Shown piece by piece: positions 1 through 14,395 of a stretch of 64,000 bases of DNA (position 1 is the stretch's first letter; each line of letters opens with the position of its first letter). The DNA is taken from positions 14,747,501 through 14,811,500 of the forward strand of contig JAMPIT010000258.1 in assembly GCA_026261815.1 (NCBI GenBank), given 5' to 3'. Made by a program: the position numbers and the translations under genes. The stretch is from Monarcha castaneiventris obscurior. Lineage: Eukaryota; Chordata; Aves; Passeriformes; Monarchidae. The notes below the pieces were generated by a model. It saw only the letters and a list, made by a program, of their open reading frames with translations. It was not told where the DNA came from and made no database searches.

Positions 1-3000
1 CTTTAGTATGGCAACTACTGTATTTTCACAAGACAAATAAGCAAATACAAAAACTTGGCTTTTTTTTATGTAGAAGGATTAATTTAAGACAATGCAAGTA
101 TTTGACTTTGGAATAGAATGGGTGGGAAGGTTTGGAAAGGAATGAATGAAACATCGAATGATGTGATCAGATTCAGCTGACACTTCTTCCAAAGTTGAAA
201 CAGACTGAGGTCTTTGAGATACATCCTGAGTGAGGAGGGAAACATCCTCGGTTTTGTCTCCAGTTACTTTAGACACATGGAAAATTTTTTTTGAGCTGGG
301 ACTGAGCACCTCTGCATAGGTTTGTGTTCACTTCTGGTCCAGTAGAGGATGATCTATTTTGATGGCAGCATTGGTCAGGTGGGTCCTTGGGGTTTTTAGT
401 CTCTTGCATGTTTTTTAAAGCACGTTAGGAACAAGGGCAGGTGAGGGAGGAGGGAGAAAAATGAGGTGAAATTTTATGGCTACCAGCTTGGCACATGCCT
501 AAACCTGCACTAGGGATTGGATATTTTGACCTGAAATTGTAAGAGATGAGGATTCCAGAAGCACTAGAAACCTGCTCCATTACTGTTTCATAAGAATAAT
601 CAAAGGTTTACAATATATCACCTACATGGATACTTCACCCGCTTCAGACAAGCCCTACAAAATTAAGGTAACAGTGGCTGTGAAAAGAGGACAAACCTAT
701 TTGACCGCACTCACAGATAAGGTCTGGGGGCAGGAAGCAAGGTTGTAGTGAGAAAAGCACAGGCAAGACTTTCAGATAGAACAGGTAGACATTAGAAAAA
801 GGATCTGTAAACCAGGCAAACAACTGAAGCAGGTTGACAAGGAGAATGAAGAGCTCCTACTCCTGGAGGCTGCAAAACACGAGTTAAACACATCTGTCAG
901 CTAAAGACAGCTGACGGTCTCTTGGGGCCATGCATGGCCAGACCACTTCTTCAGGTTCCTCTCAGAGACCTCCTCTGCCCCCATGGCTATTTAATTAGTG
1001 TAGTGACAATACAGTTTTGATAGTGTTTACTTTCAGATGTAACATTCACTTCTTAAAACTCCTTTAATGGAAAACAGAAGCAAGAGCTATGTAAATCAAA
1101 TGAATGCCAAACTGCAATCAAGGAAGGAATAAATTGCATAATTTAAAAAGACAGATGTGTTCAGCATCTTATTGACTCAGTCCTGCTACACTACATGAGA
1201 TTTTACATCATAGCTGTGACTCTCACAATGACACAGAGTGTGTTACATGTGGGACTGAAGCACCAAGGACAAGCAGAGATGGGAGCAGAGCTCAGAGCAG
1301 CAGCGCAAACAAGTTGGCCTGGAGCTGTGGAACAGCTGGAGTCAAGAGAAGCCATAGAATCCAGGCAAGAGCCTGTGGGCCCCTGGACAGGGAGGAAAAA
1401 CAGGCAGGGCTGCCCATCAAGCAGAATTCCCTTTTCCCCTATCTCTCATTTCAGGAGAGGATGTTAGCCAGCAAGCTACTAAAAATGTCTAGAGACAGCA
1501 ACCCTAGGGCCCACTTCAGATGCACATACTCTTCTCTCAACAGCTTGCTGTGAGAGAGAAACCAGAGAGCCATAAGACATGCCAATGGTGTGCACATTTC
1601 CCACTGAGAGAAATAAAAACCTAAATAATTTAGGTCAAATTGACCCAAAATAGATTAAAAATATTTCAGCTTGCTAGGTTACACAAAAAGTTTTCCTCCT
1701 GGGTCACTTTGACACCAGCCACTGGTGGCCTGTGCACACCCAGTGACGTGGAGCATGTGAAGGTAAGTGTCTCATTGCCCATGAGTCACAACCACTGCAG
1801 CATCTCCTTTTCCAACTGCCACAGCACAACATGAGAGCTGCTGTCCAGCCACGAAGCCCTGCCCAAGGAGAGACTCAAAGGATGATACAGCCAAAATAAA
1901 AATTTCCATGAGGCTCTCGGCAGAAGCTCACACAGATTAAACTGAATATTAAACTAAGTTACAGAGTGTTTTGAAATTCTGTTTAACTTTTTGCATGTTT
2001 TCCTCAGCTGAAAAACAAAGAGACTTTTGTAGGAGGGTTTTGTTCTTGGTTTTTTGCTTGGATTTTTTTTGTTGCTGTTGTTTTGGGGATTTTTTTTTGT
2101 TTATTTGTTGGGGTTTTGGGGGTTTTTTGTTTATTTGTTGGGGTTTGGGGGGGTTTTTTGTTGTTTTTGTTTTGGTATGGGTTTGTTTGTCTTAACACCT
2201 AATCTACATGGCAAAGAAATATTTTAATATAATCTTTAACAGAAAGCAATTCCCAGCTTTGACTAGCTAATGAATAGGAAAAATGACGCAGGCATATATC
2301 CACTCTAAAAGCAGAAAACAGTGGAAAAGAATCTCAAATTCATGCAAGAAATGGGAAGTCATCCAGAATGAAAGCCAAGTCAGTGATTACCACACATAAT
2401 CGAATCAAGTAAAGGCAGAAGATCAAATTGCATTCAACAAACTTAGTGACACTCCTGTAATCCTTAGTGCAGGTTAGTATCAATTTTAGCTTAGAAATTT
2501 TCTAAAAATAAGCTTCAAGTTCACTGAAACTTGTGAACAGTGCGTTTTTGTAACTAACAAAAAAAAAGGGATGATAGTTTTAAACTTCTATCTTTTAAAA
2601 CATGTCAGCATAAACAGCCTTGTGACGTTCCAGCTTTGTTGTTTTCAGTAACTATCCCCAGGTTTCTGGTAGATTTCTTAAAGCATACATCCTTTATACT
2701 TCTCCTTGTGAGCTGAGTAGTTTCTTCCCCAGTTTAAATATTTTGATATATCAGCTGGTTCAGTCCCTAGGCAGTTCACAGCAGTTTCATCTGTCTCAGA
2801 CGAGCACTATATTTTGTGCACTATGGCAGTGATTTCCTTTCAAATCCTTTCTACGGAAAATCATTTCCCCTCCCAGCTCTGCTTTGAGCATGTTCTGAGG
2901 AAAAACACACATTCATTCAGGAGATGCCATTTTATCACAATCACTTCTCACACTAAACTTACATTTCAAAGCAGTACTACTGAAAAATAGCCTGCCCTAA

Positions 3001-3019
3001 CAAAATTTCTCATACTTAC
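1..3019 (-). other. COL24A1 intron 22 (5' part)
   Basis: Downstream intron, at least 3019 bp, running off the left edge. It holds the T/G-rich tract at 2041-2180. No Gly-X-Y exon was found here. Confidence 0.75.
2041..2180. repeat. T/G-rich tract with 30-bp tandem duplication
   Basis: Two units, 2093-2122 and 2123-2153, share TTTTTTGTTTATTTGTTGGGG. G runs of 4, 5, 4 and 7 bases fall at 2110-2113, 2118-2122, 2140-2143 and 2147-2153. The transcript (minus) strand is C/A-rich here. Confidence 0.85.
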
Positions 3020-3064
3020 TCTTGGGCCAACTGTTCCAATAGGTCCACCTGGTCCTACTTCTCC
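3020..3064 (-). CDS. COL24A1: COL24A1 exon 22: Gly-X-Y helix, 45 bp (last in window)
   Basis: It codes GEVGPGGPIGTVGPR, in the slot of human GEEGPIGAFGELGPR as I recall. The triplet GPG puts Gly in the Y position. Acceptor TTCTTTTAG, donor GTAAGT. The next exons are beyond the left edge. Confidence 0.92.
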
Positions 3065-3784
3065 CTAAAAGAAATCAGGATTTCAATGATCTTGATGCCA
3101 AGTCTAGTCTTAAAAAAGAAAATCTGTAGATAACTGTTTGTATTTATTTTATCATCCTAAATTTCATGCATGTTTGTCTGAGTCCAAGTCTGATAGAAAC
3201 ACCTGGAAACAGACCATTTTGCCACTCTCAGCATTTACTCACTCAATATCTGTCACAGAAGCCCATCATTTAGCTACTTAGAAGTCTAGAGATCTAGCTT
3301 AAGAATCACCAATTAAATTATTTCTAATGTTAACTATTTTTAGCCTGCAAGACATGAGATTTTATTTTTATGATGATGAATTAAGAATACTTGATGAATC
3401 TATAAGATGAAGAACTGCCCTTCTCCCCTTTCAGTTAATTGGGGCCTAAGTGTTTACTTAAGACTATCTAGGACGCTGTAGTTAAATTGATATATGCTTT
3501 CTATCTCCACAGTGCTAACCCCTTCCCATCTCCCCAAGTTTAACTAAAATAACCACATCCAGCTCTGGACATGCATTATCTGAGATTCCACTGAAATTAA
3601 AATAAACCATACATGGCACAGCCCCATGAGGCTGCTAAAAAGGTTTTGAAACACTTGCCAAAATGCAAAAAAACCCTTCAAATTTTGCATGACACCATAC
3701 GCACCTAACCATTGTTGTCTAACCCTCTTAACCCCTCGCAACTTTGAAACATAATCTCTTAATTGGATAATTTTTTCATCTTAC
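3065..3784 (-). other. COL24A1 intron 21
   Basis: A 720-bp intron with no recognised features. Confidence 0.8.
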
Positions 3785-3838
3785 CTCAACTCCTTTGGGG
3801 CCTTGTGGCCCTGGAGGCCCTCGGTCACCCAGAGCTCC
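3785..3838 (-). CDS. COL24A1: COL24A1 exon 21: Gly-X-Y helix, 54 bp
   Basis: It codes GALGDRGPPGPQGPKGVE, in the slot of human GLLGNRGPPGPPGLKGTQ as I recall. Acceptor GATGTTTAG, donor GTAAGA. Confidence 0.94.
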
Positions 3839-6800
3839 CTAAACATCCAAACAAGCACAGTGAGAACTTACAACAGCTGACAATCAGTTTTTGTAAGTCT
3901 AGTTTTTTTCCTCTTACAAACCTAGACTAAAATCCAAAACTGAGGTAGCAGACTTAATTTCATACCACTGTTCATAGTATTTCCTTTAGAAATCCAGGCA
4001 AAGATGCAGAAAACCAAGCATTGTACAAACTTCTACATAGATTTAGCTGAAATGTTATTCTTTTGATGTTGTGAGAAGGAAATAGGAAAATATTTTGAAC
4101 ACAATGGAACAATTCCTCTCTTTTTAAAGAGGTAAAGCACACTACCATATTAAGATTAAAGCATCATCAATGCACAGACCTTTTATTACGGTAGTCTTTA
4201 GAATAACATGTGTTGACAACATCACAATGGAAAGAAACGACAAAGTGAATTTAAACCACCAAAACTGCTTGTGATTTTCAGCCCTTACTTTTCTACTAGG
4301 ATTATAATCAGCTTCCCAGAGATAAAGCACCTTAACCTCTGCCAACTTGGAGTTTTCATGACTGCTCACACCAACATTTTCAAAACTTTGTTAAAAAGAC
4401 TTTGCAGCTAGCAGTGTGTCAAAAACCTTGGGCATCCCAATTACAATGGGATAATTGGGAAAAGCACTTGACCTGGCATAGAACAAAAAAAAATGTGTAA
4501 ACATATTAATGTTCTGGGAAACCTAAGCTTAACCATATCAGATAAAGCAACAAGAACAAAGAAACTGCCCAAAGAAACAGAGAGATATGATTATCCTCTG
4601 AAGAAAGCAATGGTGGGAAAGTGTAAGCCTTATTAACTGTGTACTAATGAAGCTGAAGTCTAGACACTGGTCCAGGCATTGGTCCAGCAACATTTTACTC
4701 AGCAGGCAAAGTAAAATGGAAGAGAAAAACGGAACAGGCCATCTCAAGGTAGGGAGTTTCACCGAAGTGCCCATCAGTCTGGGAAGGACTGGGGCGGAGT
4801 GCTGCTTGACGTATCACCACAGAAGTGACAGGAGAGCTTTCAGCAGTACTACATAAGTAATATTTTTATATGGTTAGTAATGAAATTGTCTCATTGGTGT
4901 AACAGTTGTTTCATTCTAACAGCAAAGCCCATTAGGAGACAGGGCTTTGAGTGCAGTGTAACATCATAAATAGCAGCAGCACTGCTACTGTACACACCCT
5001 TCCACTGCACTTAACTGGATCCAGAAACAAGCTCCAGACTGTAAACTGAATATAAATGAAATTTCCATCTCCTCCTTGGGGTTTCAGGCAAGAAACAGAA
5101 AATGAAGGTAGTCATTACACGTGTGCCAAAGCGTCTGGAAAAAAACGGGAGTCAGCAAATGGGGTATCCTGTATTTCACATACATAACTTCCCAGTCGAC
5201 CATCCCTTCCAGAAGAGGTGAAACTCCTAATAATCACTTTATTAAAAGGTGTTATACAAACAAAAGTAAGTTAACAAGGGAAGGAAGCTCTTAGCTACTT
5301 CCATGGTACAATACACCCTGCTGGAAAAACTACAGTGGTAGTCAGCATATTCTGCCCATCTTTTCCTCTCACTTTTCTTGGTTAGAGAGCATAAATACTT
5401 GCAAAGAATAACACAGGAAACAAACAAAATTATTTCAGAACTTCTTAAAAACATTCTCATTCCCTTTTCCTTAAAAATGTGTGTTATGTTATTTTTTTTA
5501 GTAAGTGGTGGATCAAGATCAAACACCTTCTAAAATATTGTTTCCAAGCTGAGTAATGTCCTGTAGACCAAATTACATACTAAATCCTTTGAACATTGAT
5601 TTAGAGAGGTCGGATTTGCTGATTAATGCACTAATTTGGGGAAAATTCACAATCCAGAACTTCTACTAGCATTTAGAGACAGCTGATCACACTCAATAAA
5701 GCTTAAACTTCAAGAGGTTTAATTTATCCCACACCAACTGTTAAAAAATAAAGCCTACCCTGTTTTCTTGGCTTTGTATTGCTTCTGAGGAAGCATAAAC
5801 AAAAACATGAGGAAAACAGCAGCATAGTGAGAACAGTTTTCCAAAAATAAAAGCTGAAGGAAATTTTTCAGAGCTGCAGTCAACTCAAGGCAGCTGGGAA
5901 TCCCAAAAGCCAAACATTTCCAAAGTTATGCAGACCTTCTCACTCAGTATTGGGAGCAGTATAAGAGTTTTTCCAGTTTGGTAATACTTCTTTTCAAATG
6001 TAAGCCACCAGTTCTCCCTGACTAGGGCAGGCTGTCTAAGCTTTTTGTCTCTAATACCAGATATGCCGGAGAGCATGAATCTGGTTCAGCTACGTAATTT
6101 CTGTATCAAAGGAACATGGAGCCTCAAACTTTGTAGTCCACCTCTTAGTTCCTTTTTTTTTTTCCTGGAATGTGTGAAAAGGCAACAAATCAGTAACAGA
6201 CATAGTAAACATCAACAGAATTCTTGCAAAAACTCTTCAGATAATAATGTGCAACAACACAATCTCACTGAGGAAACTGAGCAGCAGGGATTAGATCTGT
6301 TACATCATTCATGTATAACCCTGGACAATTAAATCTGAACTGCAGTTCAAGAATTATTGTATTTCTCTTTTAGTATTTTCCCTAGACCCAGAGTGTTTCA
6401 TCAACACAGGGTTTTTTTGTAAACACCCTGGTAACTCAGAAACACAAGAGCAACTGCCACTGCAATGGTCAGGCAAACTCATTGGTACAAGGCTGCTAAT
6501 GTTATACATACATGCATGCAAACAAGTTAGCAAAGCAAAAAATCAGAATTGAATTGTGTCTCTAGAAACACATTTTAACTTCTCCTCAATTTGCCCCATC
6601 AGATCACTAGTTCTCAGCCTTCCTAGTAGATTCATGTCTATTTTGGTAAAAGGTTCTTTATGTGGTTGAAAGAGCAGAGATACAGAAAATATTGGCTATG
6701 GCTTCAGCAACTGGGTTACTTGAGAGGTTCTTAAGAATGATCACCTTTGGTATGGAGGTATTGTTACAATCTTCCGGGTACAAATAAGACCTCATCTTTA

Positions 6801-8000
6801 AACTATTTACTGCTCCCTATCCTATGTTTTCTTGAGTAGTCTGTTACAGAATTTCACAAATCTGTTGATAGAAAATGTTGTAATTTCCATGCCTGTTTAC
6901 TCATAGACAACATGTATGTTTTGATTTTGGACAAATGATATTGCTGGTTTTGCACAGTTGAGTCCTGGAATAAAAATGCCCAGAACTGTACTATGGAGAT
7001 AAAGCCATCTCATACTTTGTGCAGTGGCATTAATGAGTTATCTTGCTTCATGTGTTCTACAATTTCACTTAATTTCTAACTGCATTATTGTGCTTTTATT
7101 TCAGAGAGATCCAGCAATGTCTTTGGTCTAAGTTTAGAGTAGGATTTATTGTTTTAATCCTTGTATGAATCAATCTGAAATAACTGAAGCGGAATGAATT
7201 AGCAAGAAGTGCAGTTTTTTAGATAATCTAAAGATGCTCAACTTTGTTTCATGTAGAAATTTCATTCTACCAAGGCTGATGAGAGAGGAACTTCACTGGT
7301 ACTTGCCCTTGAACAAGTAGTCAATCTTTATATATTACTTAATCATCTTCCTCTGGGTTAATTTCTGTGCCACGTGCACTTTTTGTATTAGTCTCTACCA
7401 TTTCCAATTTGACAAAAATTTCCTATATCTGCTTTTATTCAAAGCTGCATTGAAAACTCTATCCATGTGAATTATTGCCTAAGCTGGGTCTAAAATTTTG
7501 GTCTACTAATGAGCAGAAGCTAAATTATTCTGGCATAGTTTTGTAGACAAATGTTATCCTTTTTTGTTATATATATAATTTTATCCATAATTTAATCTGG
7601 CACATGAATTTTACACCTTTTCCGTATCTTCAACTACTATTTCTTTTAAAAATTGTTTAAAACATTTTTTGGTGCTCAGGTAGAACCTGAGGAAGACAAA
7701 GATCTGCATACATTTTGCATGCATTGTATTTAAATACAGGTGAAACATATGCTACTTTCTAGCTACATAGCATTTTCTCACTTACTTTGCCATTACAAGC
7801 TTCCACCTAACACGGGAATTACTCTCAGAACTGCATGGACAGCATTAAACATTCAAATAACTTCCACATATAGATACCTGAGGCAAAATACCTGCATTGT
7901 GTCAGTAAGATTATCTTGCCAGTGTCCATCTCTCAGAGCCTTTTCCTCGGAGATTTACACTATTTACTGTTATTTTTAATAGGTTTTCATACAATCTTAC
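3839..8000 (-). other. COL24A1 intron 20
   Basis: A 4162-bp AT-rich intron. I recognise no repeats, RNA or coding sequence in it. Confidence 0.8.
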
Positions 8001-8054
8001 CTTAGGACCTTCAGGGCCATTAAATCCGGGTACACCAATATCTCCTGGAAAACC
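8001..8054 (-). CDS. COL24A1: COL24A1 exon 20: Gly-X-Y helix, 54 bp
   Basis: It codes GFPGDIGVPGFNGPEGPK, almost identical to human GFPGDIGIPGQNGPEGPK as I recall. Acceptor TTTCTTTAG, donor GTAAGA. Confidence 0.95.
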
Positions 8055-9774
8055 CTAAAGAAATCATACAGACAAATGATTTGCAGAGTAGGAATGCTTT
8101 CAATGTACTTGTTTTGATTTTGTTCATTCATTTAATAAACCTGAGTCACGGAAACAAGAAATAAATTTGTTCTACCATCCCAAAAAACGTCAAAATCCAT
8201 TATGTTTCCTTGAAAGGACTTGGATAAGTGACAGATTTTAGGCAGCTTTCATTAAACTCAATTTAGCAGATGTCAGCATGGATTTAATTTCTCTTAGGAT
8301 AAGACTTTTATCCGCTAAGCAATGTTTGAAATTAAACCATTGGACTGTTTTGGAGGCACAAAATACCACCGCGAAGCAGCCGGCATCAGGTCCTGCACTT
8401 ACAAATTCAACTACCTTTTTAATAAAGTTTAGAGAGCAGCTGAAGCCCTTTAATCCTCGGCCACACTTCAAGGACAAGATCATTGCAAGATTAAGAAAAA
8501 GGTAAAAAGCCTCCAAATTTTACCCCCAAATCAGCAAGTGATAATCTAGGTCTGGCTGGCAGTAACTGAGGGTCACCAGCATGTGGCATTATTCAGAACA
8601 GGCCTTTGTGAAATAGTTTGTAGTACAGGTCAAGCTGTTACTAAAGAAAAACTAAATATGCACAGAAAAGGAATCAACTAAAATTATCACTGTGACCCAC
8701 CCGGCCAGTAGGCATTGAGTTGGGACACCATGAGCATGCCTCTGTGTCAGAAGAATTCAGCTATAGCTAGATTGCTTTATAAGAAATGGATATATTTTAA
8801 GGGAAAAAAAATGGTGCAGCTAACCCTTATGCAATACAGTAATGAGTTAAATTTCATAAATATCCAGAGAGGATACCTGATCTTTACATTTGTAGGATAA
8901 AATAAAGCATTGGTAACTGAACTTTTAATTAGCACATGGCTCGTTCAGTCCCCTGCCAAGACTGCATTTAATTTTGCTCTTTTAATAAACTTTTACATTT
9001 CATTAAATTTTGACCATCTGAAAACAGCAAGATTGCCACTCCCTCTGAGCAAAATATTTATTACTACTTCTAAGCACACCCATGGTCTAACACTAGGAAA
9101 AACAAGTTTTCTTCTTCATTAAGAGAAAATCATCACAGATTAAAATGTCTAAGTATCACTCTTTGCATGCATACTTGTTCCAATAATGGAAACAAACACA
9201 CATACACATTCAGAACAATTTTTAAAAAATCAAGTTTAGGATTTGGATGCTAATGAGTCTAAAAGAAAACCACTAAAGAGTAAAAATGGTCTGAGTTTTC
9301 AGAAGATGTGGAACAACTCTAACCCTAAACATTTCACAATACACCACAGTGGTTTCCCTTTTTTTGACCATAAAGCAGCAATTACAAGTAGAGCTGTGCA
9401 ACAATTCCAACATGCCTCTAGGTGGCACAGAGAATATTATGTACATGTGACCAAGGCCCCTAGACTCACACCTAAAACGCTCACTTGTATCACCCTCGAT
9501 TTCTGTACAGTTCAAAAGAGGAGGTTTTTTTTTTAAATCTGGCCAACATTATTTACTGAAATACTCTGAAGTGTTAGGCCAATTCCTTGGAATTTTTTAG
9601 CTTGTCCTTTCTTAATTTTAAATTTGCTTATTTATAGACCTTAAATAGTTACTATGGAGTGAGTTGTTTCATATATCTGTAAATCTTTATGTTTCTAATG
9701 TATGAACAAGTGCTAAATACTGACACAGACACAATTTTCTCTTGGCCATAAACATTCCAGAAAACAATCAGTCT

Positions 9775-9806
9775 AGAAAAACGTTAATTTAGAAAAATGT
9801 TAATTT
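9775..9806. repeat. 16-bp tandem duplication
   Basis: Two copies of AGAAAAA(C/T)GTTAATTT lie head to tail, differing at one base. Confidence 0.8.
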
Positions 9807-12800
9807 AGAAATATTCTAATGCTTTTATACAGGAATAGATCTACTTTACTTATTTATTTAAAATTTTCTAGAGGGAATTCAGTTAGGACCATGTAGGTGT
9901 GGACAAGTGCTATTGCAGATAGAACAAATATGGTATTCCGAAATCTCTGCATGTCAGGCAAAGTTTTAGGATACAGGAGGGTTACTGGCCTGAGAACATC
10001 AACACTAAACAATGCATTTAAAATTTTTAAATCCTCATAATTTTTATCTTTTCTTTGAAGCTGGATTAAAACTTTTCTTCTTGAGCACAACCATGAAGAA
10101 AATGCAGATGCTATGGTAGTATTAGAACATTGTTTCTAAGACGTTTTCACATTAATAATCCATGACATAAGTGTAATAATCCAGGACACAAGCAGCCACT
10201 TAAGACAATTCCAGAAAAAGAATGAACTAGGAAGGAGTTCTTGAAACACCTCAGCAATGGTGCTTGCCTTGCAGATTCCTCGCAGTGAAGTGGGATACAT
10301 CTCTAGCAATACCTAAATTTGCCATGAGTTATTCAGCAGCCAGCTCCCTGGGAAGTTACTCCAGATTAAAAATTCATTATTCTTCCGTAAGTGAAAGGCC
10401 AGGAGATTAATGTATAGTTTCCAGCTGCAATGTAGATTTCAGCAGAGACTATTCAAAACAAAACAGTCCCCGATATTATGACTTCTTCTACAGAAATGCA
10501 GTCTTCACTCCCATCAGCCAGAAGCCTGGCAGCTGGTAGTACACAAATTATTTTCAAAATCTTGCTACAGATGTGGTCTTTTGCCAGCAAAGCACTTTAG
10601 AATCCACTTCATTTAATCAAAAGAGACATGGCATCAGAAAAACCTGAAGTGTGAACTATCTTAACAGAGATGTGCTTTAACCTTGCTGTGGAAGTGTTGC
10701 TTTTTGTACTGAACATTTAAATATAAAATTAACATATTTATTGCTTTCATTTGTCTATATAATGTTTAATTAACAAAAAAATGCAGAGATGACCAAGTTG
10801 TTACTATGTTAGGGCATGTCTCAGTGCCCCAGAGATGAGCGATCTGCCAAAGCTTTTGCTTTTCTTTTGTTTGTTTTTCTGTGTGGCTGCTAATATGGAA
10901 GCAGAATATCAGAAATATTTGGAAATTGCACTCCATTTTCATGGGGAATTCTCTCGTATTTGCAGAATCCAGCTTCAAACTGTTTTCACATGACATTTGC
11001 CAGCATTGCTGGCCACCCATCTTCACACCCTCAGCTGCCCTCAAGGGGATCAGGACACAAGCACTGGAGGAAGGGCGCCACAGAGGGAAAATGTCTCTAG
11101 GGACTGCAATAGTCCCTTCATTCACCAGGTTTCCCTGCTCCAGTAAGAATTAATTCAATCACATGTTGCAATTCATTTGAATGAGAATTTGGAATACATT
11201 TTCAGAAGCAAGGCTGACTGGATGTAGCTACTGAACTTCAACAAGATACCTTATTAGGGATTCATTATTAATTGTTATAATCAAACCACAAAAGGAGGTT
11301 TTCTGCAAAAAGCTACAGCCTCTTTAAACTGAGAAAATGAGCTGTGATTTTAAATTCTCTAGTAAGTGTTTATTATTCTTCTGAGAGGACATGTTATGCA
11401 GACATTGAAATTTGGGAAAGGACCACATAAAGATTCCATGCAAAGGCAAGTAGAGAGTATAAACAATTTTACAATAAGAGCAGCTCTTCAGATATATGCC
11501 AGAACATGCAATTAATTCTGCCTTTAAATTGTCTTTATTTCTATATTTCCTACAAATCTTTTGCATACAAATTATTTGATGCAATATTGGAACAGAAGGC
11601 TATGTTATCACTGCACACCTGGCATTGTTTGCAAAAAACTCAAAAAATCATGTGATAGCATATGTGAAACATGCACTAAAAATAAAGTTTTCGTTAAAGG
11701 AACACCTCAAAGCAGACAGTGATTCACTTACAAAATGCATGCCTTTTTGACTCTTCACTGTTATTTGAATGTATCCTTTTCCTCTGTAAAGCTGCCTTGA
11801 GCATGAAACACTGAATCCCATGCAAGTACCTTCCTGAAGGAATAAGCTAACGACTTTGGATCAAAACACTGCACAGATGAAAAACGTTCTATTGAAGATA
11901 GTGACTAATGCTCTCTGCTTCAGATGAAACCTATTTATAACACACAGAGAACATCTGAAGGCACATCTGAAGGGAACTATCACCTTCGTTTTGGGGGGAT
12001 AATTAAATGTGATTCCTAGAGCAAAATTTAACTGTAAAATATTCTGAATACATATGGAAGCCTGTTAAAGGCTTGTCTAATTTCATTTGCATTAACAATA
12101 AGCACTGCATACTTCACTGTACACAGTAAACAGAGATATTGTGGGTTAAAACAGTCAGATCAGCACTTTGCAGTTGTCATACCAATAAAACAAAACTCTA
12201 AAGATATTTCATATTTTGGCAGTTCATTTTCAGATGCATGACAAAGCAGCAAAATGTGTCAACTGATGAAGAATACACTCCATGAAGTGCTCACTGAATC
12301 TATCCAGTGGTTTGTGAGCAGCAGGCAGTCAGGCACGCGACAGACCCTGGCTCTGCAGAAACAGACCCAGAAGAGAATTTGGCTCGACACTGTAGGACTC
12401 CTGCACTGAAAAAACCACTTGGCAGCCAAGCCTCGTCCGGCCACCCAGAGAGTGAGAGCGAGACCTCTGTCCCTCCCTCTGCTCGCTCCTGCCATCAGCA
12501 CTGCAGGTCTCAAATGGGCCCTGGCTATGGGTGGGTGGCTTATTTCAACTCTGATCCGCTGTACCTTGGCTGCACAGCTGCAGAGGAAAGATTTAGGAAG
12601 CAATTCACTGGTGATCTGCATGTAAAACCACAAAACCCAGTGAGGATGATTGGAGCCTGCCTGCCCTGCTCCCACCACAGTGTGCAGAGATAGTTATAGA
12701 CTTCAGCTGCTGTAGTGCCAGAGTCACAGAAGTTTACGTGGGAAGAAAATCAGGGATAGAACTACTTATTCTTTACACTGGAAATTAAATACTCAAATGT

Positions 12801-14332
12801 GTAGCTGGAAAGACCAAAGGATCCCCCATTTCTTATATCGCACATACCCAAAACAAACTTGAACATGGGGACAGGGCACATTTGTAAATCCCACTGTCTT
12901 GTGTTGGACAAAAGGAGAGAGAAATAGCTGGAAGTGGTCTCTGAGAGTTTCTGCCACTGGGCAGACAGAGTCTTGTTCCTCCTGCTCACAGCGAAGTCCA
13001 ACAAGCCCCAATATAGGTTTGGTTTTGGTTTTTTTTTAGAATAAAATCTTTCATGGAAGGCATATGGTATGGATTGTCATGTCTATACCAATTCAAAGCA
13101 ATTCTCATCGTAAGACACTAATTCATCACATTCTTCTATTTCCAGAAACATCAAGGGAACGTGTAATACAGGATACAATGTGTTTTCTACATGGGGTCAC
13201 AGGAAGTCTAACCATGCAGATAATGAAACAGGAACAAGGAAAGCAGCCCTGTCTGACCTGCTAGCTGTCTGGTTTTGGAAGACGAGACATGATCAGATCC
13301 ATGACAGTAGACTTTTCTTCTGGAAAAATCCACATTATTTCCTCATACTTAATATATTCAGTTGTGTCTAAATAACTTCTGGCAACAACAACTAGCTTAT
13401 TTTTATAAGACAATGTAACAGGAGGGCAAGATACACTCTTCAGTTTTAAGCTGCTTATTTTAAATTCCTTTCATTATAGAACTTCTAGTACCTTCAATTT
13501 GTCCAAAATCCCAGTATGCCGCTATCCTACATCCCTTCTGTTTCTATTTTGCCATATGTTGACCATATTTTTATGAAGTAAAAGGTAGAAAAACCTTTTA
13601 CTTTATTTGGACTTCTCTTGCATCACTTTAGTTAAGAGAAACATTGCTTTGTAGTTTTAAACCTGCCATTTTGCAGACAATTACTCAAAAAAAGGTGTCT
13701 GGACACTCAAGTTTTAGTTATCTAAAATTGCACACTTTATTTACCTTCTAATGATGAAGTAATTCTGCGCTCCTGAGCAAGAGGAAATGCTGAGCTTTTC
13801 AGACAGAAAGATTCCCATCCATATCTGCCCTGAGGGTAACTTAGCCCAGAATGACAATCTTTTCCCCAGACACAAAGGAGCAGCATGTCTGTGTTGGAAT
13901 AAGGAACTATGAAGGACTACCAGCACAGGCACCAGGGGCAGCAGGACACAGGCTTCAAGACCAACAATTTGGGATTAACCTGCCACAGGTCTCCCTTGCT
14001 GGAAGTTATGCAGAGAGATGATGCAAGGACCTCTTGTTAATAATGAAGAGGCTCGAAAAATCTAAAATCCTGAGCCACAGAGGGTGGCAGCTGTGGACAA
14101 CATGCACAGGCTTTGTGTCTTCTGCACACCCTTTTACTAAAACAGAGAGACTTATCCTGACAAGACCACCTTGTGCTGCTACATTGTACTTTCCAGTGAG
14201 TTTTCCCTCAGCAAGGGCTTTTACCTAATAAGAAAGGTAGGAACATAGAGCCTTCGTTTGAGGAGATATGCTCAAACACATGTAAAGGCAGAAAAAAGAT
14301 CATTGCTATGATCTTCCATTCATATTTTTTTT

Positions 14333-14395
14333 AAAAAAAGGAAAACCCCAAAATAAACAAAGAAACCCCACCACAAACCAAACAAAACCCAAAAT
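14333..14395. repeat. A/C-rich simple tract
   Basis: A run of A with CCC and CAAA words on the plus strand; low complexity. Confidence 0.75.

Noticed and set aside
1971..2195. Phe/Gly/Cys-rich frame and its Lys/Thr-rich mirror
   Set aside because: Products of translating the T/G simple tract.
12259..12693. Overlapping frames on both strands as a gene
   Set aside because: No family resemblance and no splice partners; better explained by local GC content.
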